A stretch of 64,000 bases of DNA from Gnetum montanum (taxonomy: Eukaryota; Streptophyta; Gnetopsida; Gnetales; Gnetaceae), in NCBI GenBank assembly GCA_015680685.1, contig MNCI01011971.1:234846-298845 (forward strand), given 5' to 3'. The translations under genes and the position numbers were made by a program. Positions 10,991 to 21,455 of this stretch are shown here, one piece after another. How positions within the stretch are numbered: the first letter of the stretch is position 1; every line of letters starts with the position of its first letter. Under the pieces are notes generated by a model, which saw only the letters and a list, made by a program, of their open reading frames with translations, had not been told where the DNA came from and ran no database searches.

Positions 10991-11048
10991 AATGAAAACT
11001 TGTCCTTGCGTTCCTTACAAAATATTGGGAAGGTATGGGATTATTGAN

Positions 11049-12026
11049 ACGTCATATCGCGATGCGTTGTCATATCTATAAATAATAGGTGGCTCTCCCT
11101 TGTTTCCTCATCCTAGGCTAGAAGTAGAGAAACTCTGGTAGATTGATCACTCCAGAGATAGAATATTTTCCATGTACCCACAGTAGGAGTTCTAAAGTGA
11201 ATAGATCTTTATTCGAGCAGCATTGTACCTAAACACAAGTTGTGTACAGCAATAAAGATGAACTTCCTAGATAAACCTTGTAGTGCATGGAATAGGATTT
11301 TATTTTAATGTTATTTATTATTTTCTCTCTCACCCTTATCTCCTAGTAATGGGGAATGAGTAGGACTTTATTACGAGCATTTAAGGATGTGTACTGATAA
11401 TCAAGGAACAGATGCTCATCGCAACGCAGAATGAGTACGACTTGATTACGAGCATTTAAGGATGTGTACGGATAATCATGGAACGGATGCTCATCGCAAC
11501 GTGGAATGAGTACGACTTCATTACGAGCATTTAAGGATGTGTACGGATAATCAAGGAACGAATGCTCATCACACTTAGGCTAGGTTAGATTCTCTCAACA
11601 CTTTCCTCCTAGTTAAGTGCCTCAGTACAACCACTTCAAGCAGACGAATTACGCATGCTGATCCCAGTAATGAATAGCGTTTGGTAGCCATAGTTGCATC
11701 GGTTCAGGGTGCGTACGCTAAGTGGGAGTGGATGCTGATGCTAGGTAATTTAGACTTAGTTCATTAGTTAGAGTTAGTAATTAGTTTCTGAACCCTTCAC
11801 CTCAATAGCATAGGAGATAAAACATAAAAAGCTATAAAAATCATATACCATAGACTTACTCTACCATACACCGTGAAAACTACAAGTAAGTATGGGAAGA
11901 CAACGAATGATTAACCCTAAGTGTTCCATGGGGAGTGTAGGCACTTAGTCTGTGGAGTTTGACCAGATTGCGCATGTTACACTTGTATTCGTATGGTTGA
12001 GTGTAGGGGTACCTCGCCACTCATCA
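11049..12026 (+). repeat. 3' LTR of element A (first part cut at the N gap)
   Basis: It aligns with 2225-3214 from the TATA region to the CTCATCA end at 12020-12026 and is followed by the AGTAG target duplication. By eye about nine bases in ten agree, and most differences are transitions. Confidence 0.92.
11354..11573. repeat. 75-bp tandem repeat in 3' LTR, three copies
   Basis: Units start at 11354, 11429 and 11504, exactly 75 bp apart, each with GAATGAGTA at the start and GATGCTCATC near the end. The 5' LTR has only two. Confidence 0.92.
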
Positions 12027-12031
12027 AGTAG
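12027..12031. repeat. 5-bp target site duplication of element A, right copy
   Basis: AGTAG follows the 3' LTR and continues into GATGTGGTTCAAAGA, matching the unoccupied copy at about 60950-60975. Confidence 0.9.
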
Positions 12032-12057
12032 GATGTGGTTCAAAGAGGGTTGGGGCT
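12032..12057. other. Remnant of R1 between elements A and B
   Basis: These 26 bases (GATGTGGTTCAAAGAGGGTT onward) match 60955-60981 and are all that separates the two insertions. The last five, GGGCT at 12053-12057, resemble AGGCT at 21115-21119 and are the probable target duplication of element B with one change. Confidence 0.85.
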
Positions 12058-13774
12058 TGTGATGATCGAAAATGTTGATGGCTAGAATCACCAAGGGGTC
12101 GATAGATACATGGCCTTAACCCCACATCCACATGAGGGCCTTACTGGAAACAAAGGTGGAGTGCCCTAAATAGTCTTGTCAATTAAATAGGAACTTTGTC
12201 AATTGGAATCAGGGTAGTAGGTGAAACCGGGGGTTGGCATGGTTAGCCAAAATGCAAATGCAAGCAATGTGAAATGGTACTAAGTCTCAAAGTAGTACAT
12301 TGTAGTGCTAAGTGTAGAGTGTAGCCATGGAATGGGTCTGAGCATAACTAAGGGTTTCAATTGAGATGAGGGTGTCAACTAGTGGAGAGTACTGCTTGAG
12401 TGTAGTACAACATGATGATGCATGAAAAAGTGTAAAAAAATGCAAAAAAATGTAATAAAATGCTAGAAATGAAAGAGAGAAATGGAACGCTACCCCAAAT
12501 GGGAGCATAGTTAACTCTAAAAGGATCTTAGAAGGTACATAGTGTACAAAAATTATAGTGGGAGCATAGTCACAGTCTTGGTGGTGTTAAGACATGAATT
12601 TTGGCACTTTCTTTGATGAACAGTGCCTATTGGGTTGACCACTGCAATGTACTATGTAGTGTTTTATAGGGCTACAATGGGGCTGCGTTGTACCATGTAG
12701 TGTAGGATTGCAACAAGGCCACGGTGTACTATGCAGTGCAAGGATGCCTCTTGACTAATGTGGTGTGCTTTGGGTTATATTTGCCCATGAAACTAAGTGC
12801 CAAGATGCCAAATGCCAAATTCCAAGTGCTAAAAATGCTCATATCCAAGGAATGCCACCTACTTGGAAATGCCAACCATTTGAGAATGCTAACCACCTGG
12901 GAATGCTAATCATTTGATAATGCCAACAACCTATGAATGCCAACTATTTGAGAATGCCAACTACCTAGGAATGCCAACTACTTGGGAATGCCAACCACCT
13001 AGGAATGCCAACTACCTAGGAATGCCAACCACCTACGAATGCCAATCGTTAAAATGTTGGGGGTTTACTGGTATTTATAGGGCTAGGGTTAGCCCAAAAT
13101 GTAGATTAAGTGCCACGTTGTAGTGTGGTAGGTGAAAATACAAGAAAAACTCAAAAAATGTTTTAATTCCAGAGGTGACAAGAAAATTTTATAACTCTGG
13201 TTGCTATGCTCGCTACACTATAAAGTGTAGGTACAATTTGGAATAAACAAGGAGCATAGGAGAAATGAAAATTGCTAATCTTACTTACTAGAGGAGTGCT
13301 AGAGCTGAGGTGAAGGTTGATGCTAAGATCTAATGGATTTTGAATGCTATCGAAGGCTTCTCTATAGTGCTACACTAGCTATGCTTTGAAGTGCAGCACA
13401 ACACTTAGTCTACTTTTGAAAAATTTCATGTCCAACACTAGTTATGCTAGCTACACATTGGAGTGTAGTAGAGCAATGGAAGGATACCTAGAAAAACTTG
13501 GTAGAAATTCAATCTTCTTCTAGGCTATGATAGCTACAATTTGGAGCATAGAAAGAGGGGTAACCTCAAGTTAGAAAATCTACCAAATTGTTTCTCCACT
13601 CTATGCTAGCTTGACAACTTTTGGCTTAACACTTAAGTAAACTGGCCACTAAAGTGTGTGCTATGCTAGCTATGCTCTAGAGCATAGCACCAACACTTAG
13701 AGGAATTTTCCAAATTTTAACACTTCAACAAATTTGTAGTTGCAATGCTAAATCCCAAAATTAGTGGTGTTTCA
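12058..13774 (-). repeat. 3' LTR of element B
   Basis: On the plus strand it begins TGTGATGATCGAAAATG and ends GGTGTTTCA. It matches 19683-21114 throughout, with an expanded 17-bp minisatellite that explains much of its extra length. A minus-strand TATA box (TATTTATA on the plus strand) lies near 13070. Confidence 0.9.
12850..13049. repeat. 17-bp minisatellite in element B 3' LTR, about 12 copies
   Basis: The unit is close to GAATGCCAACTACCTAG, with alternating CTACCTAG and CCATTTGA halves. The same array in the other LTR (about 20470-20595) has about seven copies. Confidence 0.92.
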
Positions 13775-15780
13775 AAGGATCCTATTTGTTGACATTTGGA
13801 GGAGTGGCCCAAGAGATGTCAACAAAGAATACAAAACACCATAGCAAGCATGACACTAACATTACTCATCAATACCTAATCAGATAACACTTCATCATGC
13901 TCAAGAGTGGTAAGGGAATAAGGGTATGTTTGGGAAAAGTGTGTAGGCAATGTGCTATGGATATGAAATGCAAGCAAAAGAAATAAAATTAAAACAATGT
14001 ATCCTAATAAAATATGCAAAGTTAGCATGGCTAACGGAGACCATGACATGAAGTGAATTGCCCCTAAAATGTTGACCTCTTTTCAAAGTTCTCATGAGAG
14101 AGTCAAAGCCGATTCAAGGCTAGGTTGGATGAAAAAGTATAGTGCTTTCAATTTTCTTGGTGATGTGCTTTTTTCATTTTTTATATTTTTTGTTTTTTCA
14201 TATTTTTATTTCTTTTTTTTGATACTTTTGCTTTCTCTTTTTTCCTTTTCTTTTTCTTTTGCTTTACTACTAGGCAAACCTCTATTGGGTTCAGCTTACT
14301 ACTGAATGCTAGCTGCAAGGTGTGGGCCATTGAGTAGATGGGCTTTACTTTGATGCAATCACATCGTGTTTGTAGTATAGGTGTTTCCTCCTTGGGATGA
14401 GTTGCATTACATCTACTTAGGCTTTGACTGGCCAATAGAGGCTCACCATGGGATGAGCTGCGTTATGTTTCCCATAGGTTCTGTGATTGACATGAAGAGA
14501 ATGTCATCTGTGTTACAATGCTTATGCATCAGAGGGATGTGCAATCATGAGTATGCAGGGGATGAGAGGATTTTGAGATGAAGGAGTGAATTTGCATGGG
14601 CTATAATCGTATGAGGGGGATGTGCACTCTTGAGTGGCTTAACTAGTCTAATCATGCACATCAGAGTGATGTGGCGACTTATTGTTGCGATGAGATGCAT
14701 CTCTGCATGACTACCTCGAAGGCTTTGTCCTACAAATACAACTCTAAGAAGACAAGAAAACCACACAACATGAAATGAAAGTGCAAATGCCAAATGTGAA
14801 AATGCTATAAGTGATGGATGTGAAGATGCTACAAATGTGTCAAATGTTGCACCAGTTGCAGGTGCTAAAAAAGCCAGTGAAAGTGCCAGGAAAATGATGT
14901 TGGGCAAGTGCTCCAAAAAATTTGTAGAATGGTGGGAGGTGATGATGATACAAGTGCCCCAATGGTTTCACAAATGGTAGGTCCTCCAATAGATTAACAA
15001 CATGCCAGTTTAAAGTCTTGGTAGATCATGAAACTAGTTTAAGATCCTAATAGACCATGATATGCTAGTTTATAGTCCTATCAGACTGTTGGGTGCTAGT
15101 TTAATGTCATAGTTGATGGTGGATATTGTGCCAGTTTAACGTCATAACCCAAGCATGATTTGTGTTATTTTATAGTCATAGCAGATTATTTGTACCAGTT
15201 TATAGTCATAGCATATTGTGTGTGCTATTTTTTTACATCATGATGAATAAGTGCTTACCTTGCTTGTGTCAGGTGTGATTCTACATGCGTAGTCATGGTG
15301 TGTGCCTCTAGGATCATACAAAAATATACTAGAAAATTTACATCAAGTGGAACCTATTATAAATAGAGTTAAAATGCACAAATGAAAGGAAAGAAATGTA
15401 AAAAGTGATATTTTTAGGCTATTCTAGGTTATGGACTAGTTTAAGGACTTTTCAGATCATGATTGCTAGTTTAAGACCATGGAGAGTCATAGATGTTTTT
15501 CTAATTTTAATGTTTATGATTTTTATGGGTTTTTTATGTTCTTCAAATACAATGTATAAGCTAAGTCAAGGAATGTGTAAACAAAGAAAAAAACACGTGA
15601 AGAAAATGAAATGCTTGATCTGAGCAAGAAAGCAAAATAAAAATGTGTAGACTAGTGTGATGTAAACAAAAGTAAAAAATGCATGGTAAGTGGAGGCAAG
15701 GGGTAACTAGGTGCTTAGCACATTTTTGGCCATGGGGGTGCCTTGATCAAGTAGTTGTTTCTTAATTTGGTTTGAATTAG
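13775..15780 (-). other. Non-coding 3' half of element B
   Basis: No RT, RNase H or integrase motif is visible in any frame here. It holds a T/C-rich tract at about 14160-14262 (purine-rich on the element's coding strand), scattered short open frames without recognisable content, and the roughly 40-bp repeats at 14999-15240. Pol is expected at this position in a complete element. Confidence 0.6.
14999..15240. repeat. Degenerate ~40-bp tandem repeat in element B
   Basis: About six units share the core CAGTTTAAAGTC / CTAGTTTATAGTC followed by a variable ATAG-type spacer. Two further isolated cores lie near 15430 and 15465. Confidence 0.7.
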
Positions 15781-16276
15781 GAGATGCATGGAACATAGGA
15801 TTCTTTGGAAGGCTATTAGCTTCAACCACTCATTCGGGTATGTTAGCCTTATTCATTTCATTGGTTGTCGCAAATGAATCACCAAGAAAATCGACCTCTA
15901 AAACTTTCTCCATCCCTATGTTGTGGATAGCCAAAGGAAAGGCATTATCACCATGGATGATAACTTGACCACCTTCATATGAAAGGTGGACTTCTTGGTG
16001 GATGGGAGAGGAGATGACCCATAGTTGAACTAGCCAAGGCCTACCTAGGATTAGGTTGAAGCCTAGCATCTCCTCTATGATAGTGAAATCTTTGTTGGTG
16101 GGGAATTTCTCCCCGACCACAAAGGCTAAGTTGACTATACCCCTGATGGTGATGCATGATACATTGAAATATTTTAGACACAAGGTTCTAGTTAACCTGA
16201 TTTCATCTACTAGACCTAGCTTATCAATGACAGAGTACAGGACTACATTTGTTGCTACAACATCATCGACATGCAC
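15780..16276 (-). pseudogene. Retrotransposon aspartic protease of element B
   Basis: The minus strand encodes a 148-residue open segment starting MHVDDVVATNVVLYSVIDKLGL, then FNLILGRPWLVQLWV and a tail. The second motif matches the retropepsin ILGRPWL region of Tat-like elements. In relative C the active-site wording is VDDGASKNI, so the G-A-S after the catalytic Asp has become V-V-A here and the enzyme would be inactive. In a working element it would process Gag. It follows gag on the same strand with about 970 bp of broken linker between, and nothing pol-like follows it. Confidence 0.88.
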
Positions 16277-17249
16277 TTTGTAGATAATGCACTACCCAAC
16301 ACATATGAGAATGGATAGTAGAGCTATAGTGACCTCCCCTCATTCAGGGTTGATCTTGACTACATTTTCATGAAATGGTAGGGATGTTAAACCTAATTCT
16401 TATGGTGTAGGGGGAAACATTATTGCACGGATGGTGTTTTCATCTACAAGGATGTCCTTTGTAATAAGAATGAAAGCCAACATCTAGGCCAATTCTTGGT
16501 GATGAGTAGATGAGGTCATGACAAAGTCGTACAAGCTCAACATTGTGTTCTTCTACTTGTCTGTTTGCTTGACCTGGGTTAGTGCCACTATGAAGTCCTT
16601 GTCATTTGCCGTTGTGTTAGCCTTGACTTCCTTTATGTAGCTTGAGAGACGAATTTCTCATAGAGGAGACTTGGGCCTAGGTTGCTTGGCCTACTTTGGG
16701 GTAGGGACCACAATGTTTAGTTGTTGCTTGCTAGTCATGGCCTTTGCTTTAGCCATTGAAGTTGTGAGGTGCTTGTTCATCCTCTTGTGTTACCATTTGG
16801 TAGGCCTACTCAAGTTGTTAGTGGGGTTAGCCCTCAAAAGATGAGAGGTCAGGATGTTGTCCACTATTAGGCTTTATGTAGGTGAGGGACCATCATGTTG
16901 GGGCACCTTGATGATGGAAGGTTTCTTAGTGGTTGTTTTTGTTGCATCATTCCAGGTTAATGTCTTAGCGCATGATTGGTTTGGTTGCTAGTTTAAAATC
17001 TTAGTGGACGATTGCTATGAGACCTTGATCATAGACAATGTTGTGGGTGGTCGAGGTGGAACTTTAATAACAAAGGGGGGCCTCTTGCTTGTTGAGGCTA
17101 AGGGGATCATTGCCTTATTGGGAGGCATGCAGATTACAAAAGGTTGTTGCATAGGTTTAGAATTTCCACCTATGTTAATGGATTCTATGACATAGGGGGT
17201 GTCATATACATTGGATTAGGTTACTGCGTCAAGCATCGATTGGCCCATT

Positions 17250-19050
17250 CTATAATTCTTTGTAGGTAATCCTATAAAGCATGACAAATGTCCATACTGT
17301 GACCAGACATCTAGTGGTAATGACAATATTGGTTCAACTTGAAATGTTGTGGGACCAAGCATTTGTTCGATAATGCTGAGGTGGGGTTCCTTAGTAGTTT
17401 GTAGTACTTGTCATGTTTTTGGCAGACAATCTTTAATATGTGTTTGTATTGGATTTGCCTAGCTTTCAANACAATCTTTAATATGTGTTTGTATTGGATT
17501 TGCCTAGCTTTCAAGAGTTTCTTTAGTAATTTAGTGGGTTCCATTAGTAGTGGTGTATACTTTGAGTGATCCTTGCACTCAAAGTTGGTCTTTAGGATGG
17601 CCCCTACTAATGTAGGTTAGTTGGGACTAGAGTTGGAAGCTTTGTGAGCTAGGGCCTTGGGATACTTAGTCATTGAGCCTTAGTTAGTTGCTTTTGTACT
17701 TGTGGCCACTATTTCCACTATTTCGTTTTACTTGTGTGCATGTTGGTTTCTGTAGGCCACATAGGCTAGGTCATTACTAGCTTGGGCTACCTCTTCTATG
17801 CCTTTCATTAGGGCAAAGGCTTGGCTAAGAGATGTCAGAGCTAGGTAATACAGTTTGAACTTGATGAAGTTGTTCACTGCACCCTTGAAGATGGCCAGTA
17901 GGTGTGTATTTGCTAGGGGTTCATGATTTTTTCTTAATGCAACATTCCAACATTTGAGGAATTTTGGCATAGGCTTTAGGGGCCCCTAATTGGCTTGCAT
18001 GAGCTAGTTGAGGGTTGCCTTAGGCTTTAGGTTGTACCTAAATCATGTTAGAAACTAGCATATGAGATCCTCCAAATAAGATATTGAGGCCTTAGGTAGT
18101 GCATGATACTAGTTTAAGGCCCCTATAGTAAGTGACATGGAGAACATGTGCATGATGTTATGTGACCAGGCTTGAAGGAGTAAGCACTCAGATCGAAATA
18201 TGACAAACTATACATTAGGGTCACTTTTACCATTATACTTGGTATGTTGACATAGCTAGACATTATTTGGGAGAGTTCGAGGTGGAACTGTAGGACTTAT
18301 GGGGTCATCTCGGTAGAAATCCACCACCTTGAGAATTTCAGAGGATATAGCTTTGAGTTGGTTGATCTCCTCTATCAAACATTGGATTAGTTGAAATGCC
18401 TAATCTAAGCTTGGGGATGTGCTAGCCAGTTGCATTGTTTTGGCTTGTGTTTGTTGCATAGCATAGGGTTGGATTTTTGGTTGCGAATTTTGCTAGTTCA
18501 ACATGGTAGGGGATGGTCGTTGCCAATTTGACATTAGAGCAGATGAATTTAGTTGATGTGTTAGTTAAGGGATGGGTAGAGTGATCGAGGTGGACCACAC
18601 ATGAGTGAGTTGGATAGACACCATGGGCACTGATGAGACAAGTAGGACATGGGATGCCTGAATCATTTAGGGCTACGAGGTGGCCCTTGCATGTGCATAG
18701 GGTTGGGAAAATGGAGTAGTCACTTGCAAGAAAGGTTGAATTAACATGGTTACCATCTTGACGAGGATGGGTGGAATGAACCAAGAAGGGGCTATACTAG
18801 GGAGTGGTTGTTGGAAGATGATGTAGAGGGGGCTCTCATGTTCAGAGTGGGCTTCAAATTCGTCTTCTTCCTCCTATGAGGCTTCCTTGTAGGTTATCCC
18901 TACATCATTCTTGTTTGCACGGATGAGTTGGGACCACAGCTAGTGCTAGGACTCCATGAGTTGGATTATGTCCAATAAGGAGGGGTTGTACTCCTATCCA
19001 TCTTGGTGGAATCGTTCATAATCTTGTTTTTCCTCAAAGTCAAGGCAATA
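17250..19050 (-). pseudogene. gag pseudogene of element B
   Basis: The minus strand gives a broken Tat-like Gag. A variable N-terminal half is followed by AFQLIQCLIEEINQLKAI and TKYNGKSDPNV (about 18200-18420), the latter matching the retrotransposon gag pattern. LLAIFKGAVNNFIKFKLYYL lies at about 17830-17905, and a zinc-knuckle-like tail with C-H-Y-H and GHSMDIC is near 17270-17320. Each block has a clear counterpart in element C (for example LLAIFKGAVNDFIKSKLYYL). Gag would build the particle and bind RNA. Many stops are present. The 44-bp duplication at the N gap (17426-17514) lies inside it and is an assembly fault rather than part of the gene. Confidence 0.85.
17426..17514. other. Unmerged contig ends at an N gap
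   Basis: A 44-bp sequence starting ACAATCTTTAATATG occurs at 17426-17469 and again at 17471-17514 with a single N at 17470 between. This is the signature of two overlapping contigs joined without merging. Confidence 0.9.
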
Positions 19051-19216
19051 CACCGGTAATCCTAATTGGATTTTGGCACAAACAAAATTGTATTATATAG
19101 AATAACACACTTTGGTTGGATCATGGTGTCAAATGTATTAGACACTAACATGGAAGGTTAATCTAGATTCATGTTCATAGATTAGGTTGTCAAAGTTATT
19201 ATTTGTAAAAAATAGC

Positions 19217-19440
19217 TAACTTTGAAAACTGTAGAAAAATGACTAAGTATAAAAATGCAAAAAAAAAAAAGCCTAAGTATGGATATTACAAAGAAATTAA
19301 CTAAGTGTAAAAATATACAAAATGTGACTAAGTATGAAAATTTAGAAAAAATGCTAAGTATGAAAATACAGAAAAAAATGTTAAGTATGGAAATGTAGAA
19401 AAAATGCTAATTGTGAAAGTTGCTAAAAATGGCTAATTCT
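19217..19440. repeat. A-rich ~26-bp tandem repeat in element B leader
   Basis: About eight degenerate units of the form CTAAGTATGAAAATGTAGAA. It lies between the PBS and gag on the element's coding strand. Confidence 0.75.
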
Positions 19441-19660
19441 GGTGCTACACTTTATATGCTAGAGCTAGCTATGCTCTCTATGTTGAAAGCCAACTACACT
19501 CTCTTGAGCATCCAGAATTTTGTTTAGGTGCCAAAGATTTGCTTTGGCTTTTGTCTAGCAAGGTTCTAATGGAACCGACATTGGGGTCTAACCTACACCA
19601 ACCGATGGTGGAGAGAGCATGTAGGAAAATAATCAACAAATACAAAAGGAAATGGTGAGG

Positions 19661-19677
19661 CCCTCCTTTTAGCACCA
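19661..19677 (-). other. Putative primer binding site of element B
   Basis: On the minus strand TGGTGCTAAAAGGAGGG follows the inner end of the 5' LTR after a 5-base spacer. Element C has TGGTGCTAGAAGGAGGG at the matching place. It starts with TGG as needed to pair with a tRNA CCA end; I do not assign the tRNA. Confidence 0.65.
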
Positions 19678-19682
19678 AAAAT

Positions 19683-21114
19683 TGTGACAACCTAAAATGT
19701 TGGTGGCTAGAATCAGCTAGGGGTCAATGGATGCACAACTTTAACCCTATCTCCATGCGAGGACCTTGCTGGAAATGGAGGAAGAGTATCCTAAATAGTC
19801 TTGTCGATCAAATAGGGACTTTTACAATTTCAATTAGGAGAGTGGGTGCAACCAAGGGGTGGCATGGTTAGTTGAAATGCAAATGCAAGTGATATGAAAT
19901 GGTACTAAGTGTCAAAGTGGTGCTTCGTAGTACTAAGTGTAGAGTGTAGCCATGGAATGGAGGCAAGCATAACTAAGGGTTTCAACTAAAACAAAGGTGT
20001 CAACTAGTGAAGACTATACCTAGAGCATAGTATAGCATGATGACACATGAAAAAGTGAGGAAAGACATAAGCAAAATGTAATGAAATTCTAGAAATGAAA
20101 AAGAGAAATGGAACACTACCCAAAATAGAACTGTAGTTAACTTCAAAAGAGTCTTAGAAGGTGCACAGTGTACAACAAGCACAATGGAAGCATAGTCATA
20201 GTTTCAATAGTGTTGAGCTATGAATTCTAGCATTTATCATGATGAACCATGCCTACTAGGTTGGCCACCATGATGTACCATGCAATGTTTTATAGGGCTC
20301 CAATGGGGCTATGATGTACTATGCAATGTAGGGTTGCGATGAGGCCATGGTAAACTATATGGTGCAAGGATGACTCTCTATTAGTATGGTGCACTCTAGG
20401 TCTTGTTCACCCATGAAGCTAAGTGCCAAGATGGCAAAATGCCAAATGCCAATTGCTAAAAATGCTTGCATCCAACGAATTCCAAGTTCTTGGGAGTGTT
20501 AACTATTTGAGAATGCAAACCACCTAGGAATGCCAGCCACATGGGAATGCCAACCGTTTGAGAATGCCAACTACTTGGAAATGCCAACCATTAAAACATT
20601 GGGGATCTAGTTGTATTTATAGGGCTAGGATTAGCTCAAAATGTGGATTGAGTGCCACGTGATAGTGCAATAGGTGGAACTACAAGCTTTTGAAGGTTGC
20701 CAAAGGCTTCTCTGTCATGCTACACTAGCTACGCTCTAGAGAATAGCACAACACTTAGTTAAATTTTGCAAAATTGGATGTCTAGCACTCGTTACACTAG
20801 CTATGCTCTAGAGCATAGCAAGGATACTTAGAATAACTTAGCACAAATTCAGTATTCTTCCATGCTATGTTGGCTATGCTCTAGAGTGTAGCAACAATGG
20901 TAATCTCCAGTTAGAAAATTTGCCAAACTATTCATTCACTTTAAGCTAGCTTGATAGATTTTGGCTTAACACTTGAGCAAAATAGCCACTAAAGTGTGTG
21001 CTACACTGGCTATGCTCTAGAACATAGCATGAACACTTAAAAGAATTTGCCAATTTTTGACTCTTAGAAAAATTTGTACTTGCAATTCTAAAGCATGAAA
21101 TTGGTGGTGTTTCA
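19683..21114 (-). repeat. 5' LTR of element B
   Basis: It pairs with 12058-13774. The plus-strand ends are TGTGACAACC and GGTGTTTCA. It contains a minus-strand TATA box (20614-20621), a 17-bp minisatellite (about 20470-20595), and several imperfect palindromes around GCTATGCTCTAGAGCATAGC (about 20720-21030). Confidence 0.9.
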
Positions 21115-21455
21115 AGGCTCATAGGGAGAGATGTAGAAAGAATGAAATCAAGAAAAGAGAAGTCTCACAAGTACAACATTCATGAGAGCTAGGGAAAATA
21201 CTCCCATCGAACCTTTGTATCATTTTTTATTTTGCATTGGAATGAGGGTCTTCATGAGGAAAAAGGAATCCAATTCTTAGACTTCATGGAGTGGGTGTTG
21301 GTGGTGGTGGGGAAATGAATAGAGGATTTGGATTTGGTGAGGGAGAAGCATATGAAGTAAGGTTTTAAATTTGGTGAGTGAGAAGAATTTGGATGTGGAT
21401 GTAAATGCAAAGGAAAGTGGAAGGATTTTGAGCCAATAGTGGGCACAATGAAGAA
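21115..21455 (-). other. Right part of repeat R1 beyond element B
   Basis: It aligns with 60985-61320 (shared landmarks ATCAAGAAAA.AGA, GGATTTGGATTTG, GAGCCAATAGTGGGCACAAT). It is non-coding and proves that A and B both landed in one ancestral sequence. Similarity stops at about 21456, where element F begins. Confidence 0.9.

Larger units (their letters stand above)
10365..11048. other. Contig between two N gaps, apparently inverted
   Basis: Single Ns at 10365 and 11048 bound this piece. Bases 10366-10904 are the reverse complement of 11049-11587 with no indel (coordinate sums stay constant) and no mismatch that I could find. Read on the minus strand the piece runs from the element's 3' internal end, through a polypurine tract, into an LTR start that is missing from the direct copy at 11049. 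Turning it over and overlapping it with the right flank would give a normal 3' LTR, so an assembly artefact is the simplest reading. Confidence 0.85.
2225..12026 (+). mobile_element. Athila-like Ty3/gypsy element A, nearly full length
   Basis: It has a 5' LTR (2225-3214), a tRNA-Asp-type primer binding site, gag, aspartic protease, RT, RNase H, integrase, a 3' region and a 3' LTR ending at 12026. Five-base target duplications flank it and an empty site exists at 60.95 kb. The pol order PR-RT-RH-IN defines Ty3/gypsy, and the RT and protease wording resembles the Athila lineage. Each gene is broken by stops and frameshifts, and the RT catalytic Asp-Asp region is deleted. Single-N gaps at 10365 and 11048 enclose a contig that appears inverted, so the 3' end is not continuous as given. 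Element G (41766-48600) is a close relative. Confidence 0.93.
12058..21114 (-). mobile_element. Pol-less Tat-like Ty3/gypsy element B (gag-pro only)
   Basis: Related LTRs lie at 12058-13774 and 19683-21114 with a probable 5-bp duplication (GGGCT/AGGCT). The minus-strand order from right to left is 5' LTR, a PBS at 19661-19677, an A-rich tandem repeat, gag and protease, then about 2 kb with no RT, RNase H or integrase motif on either strand, then the 3' LTR. TATA boxes in both LTRs point to the minus strand. Element C (30475-36549) is a related copy. Elements with gag but no pol are known in plants as non-autonomous LTR retrotransposons; assignment to such a class is inference. The LTRs are more diverged from each other than those of element A. 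Confidence 0.88.

Noticed and set aside
10366-11587. Long perfect hairpin as a small-RNA locus or inverted solo LTR
   Set aside because: Single Ns flank the inverted piece, and flipping it yields a normal 3' LTR, so an assembly fault explains it better than biology.
14181-14435. Lys-rich minus-strand frame over the T-rich tract in element B
   Set aside because: It is the translation of a poly-purine run and has no support beyond composition.
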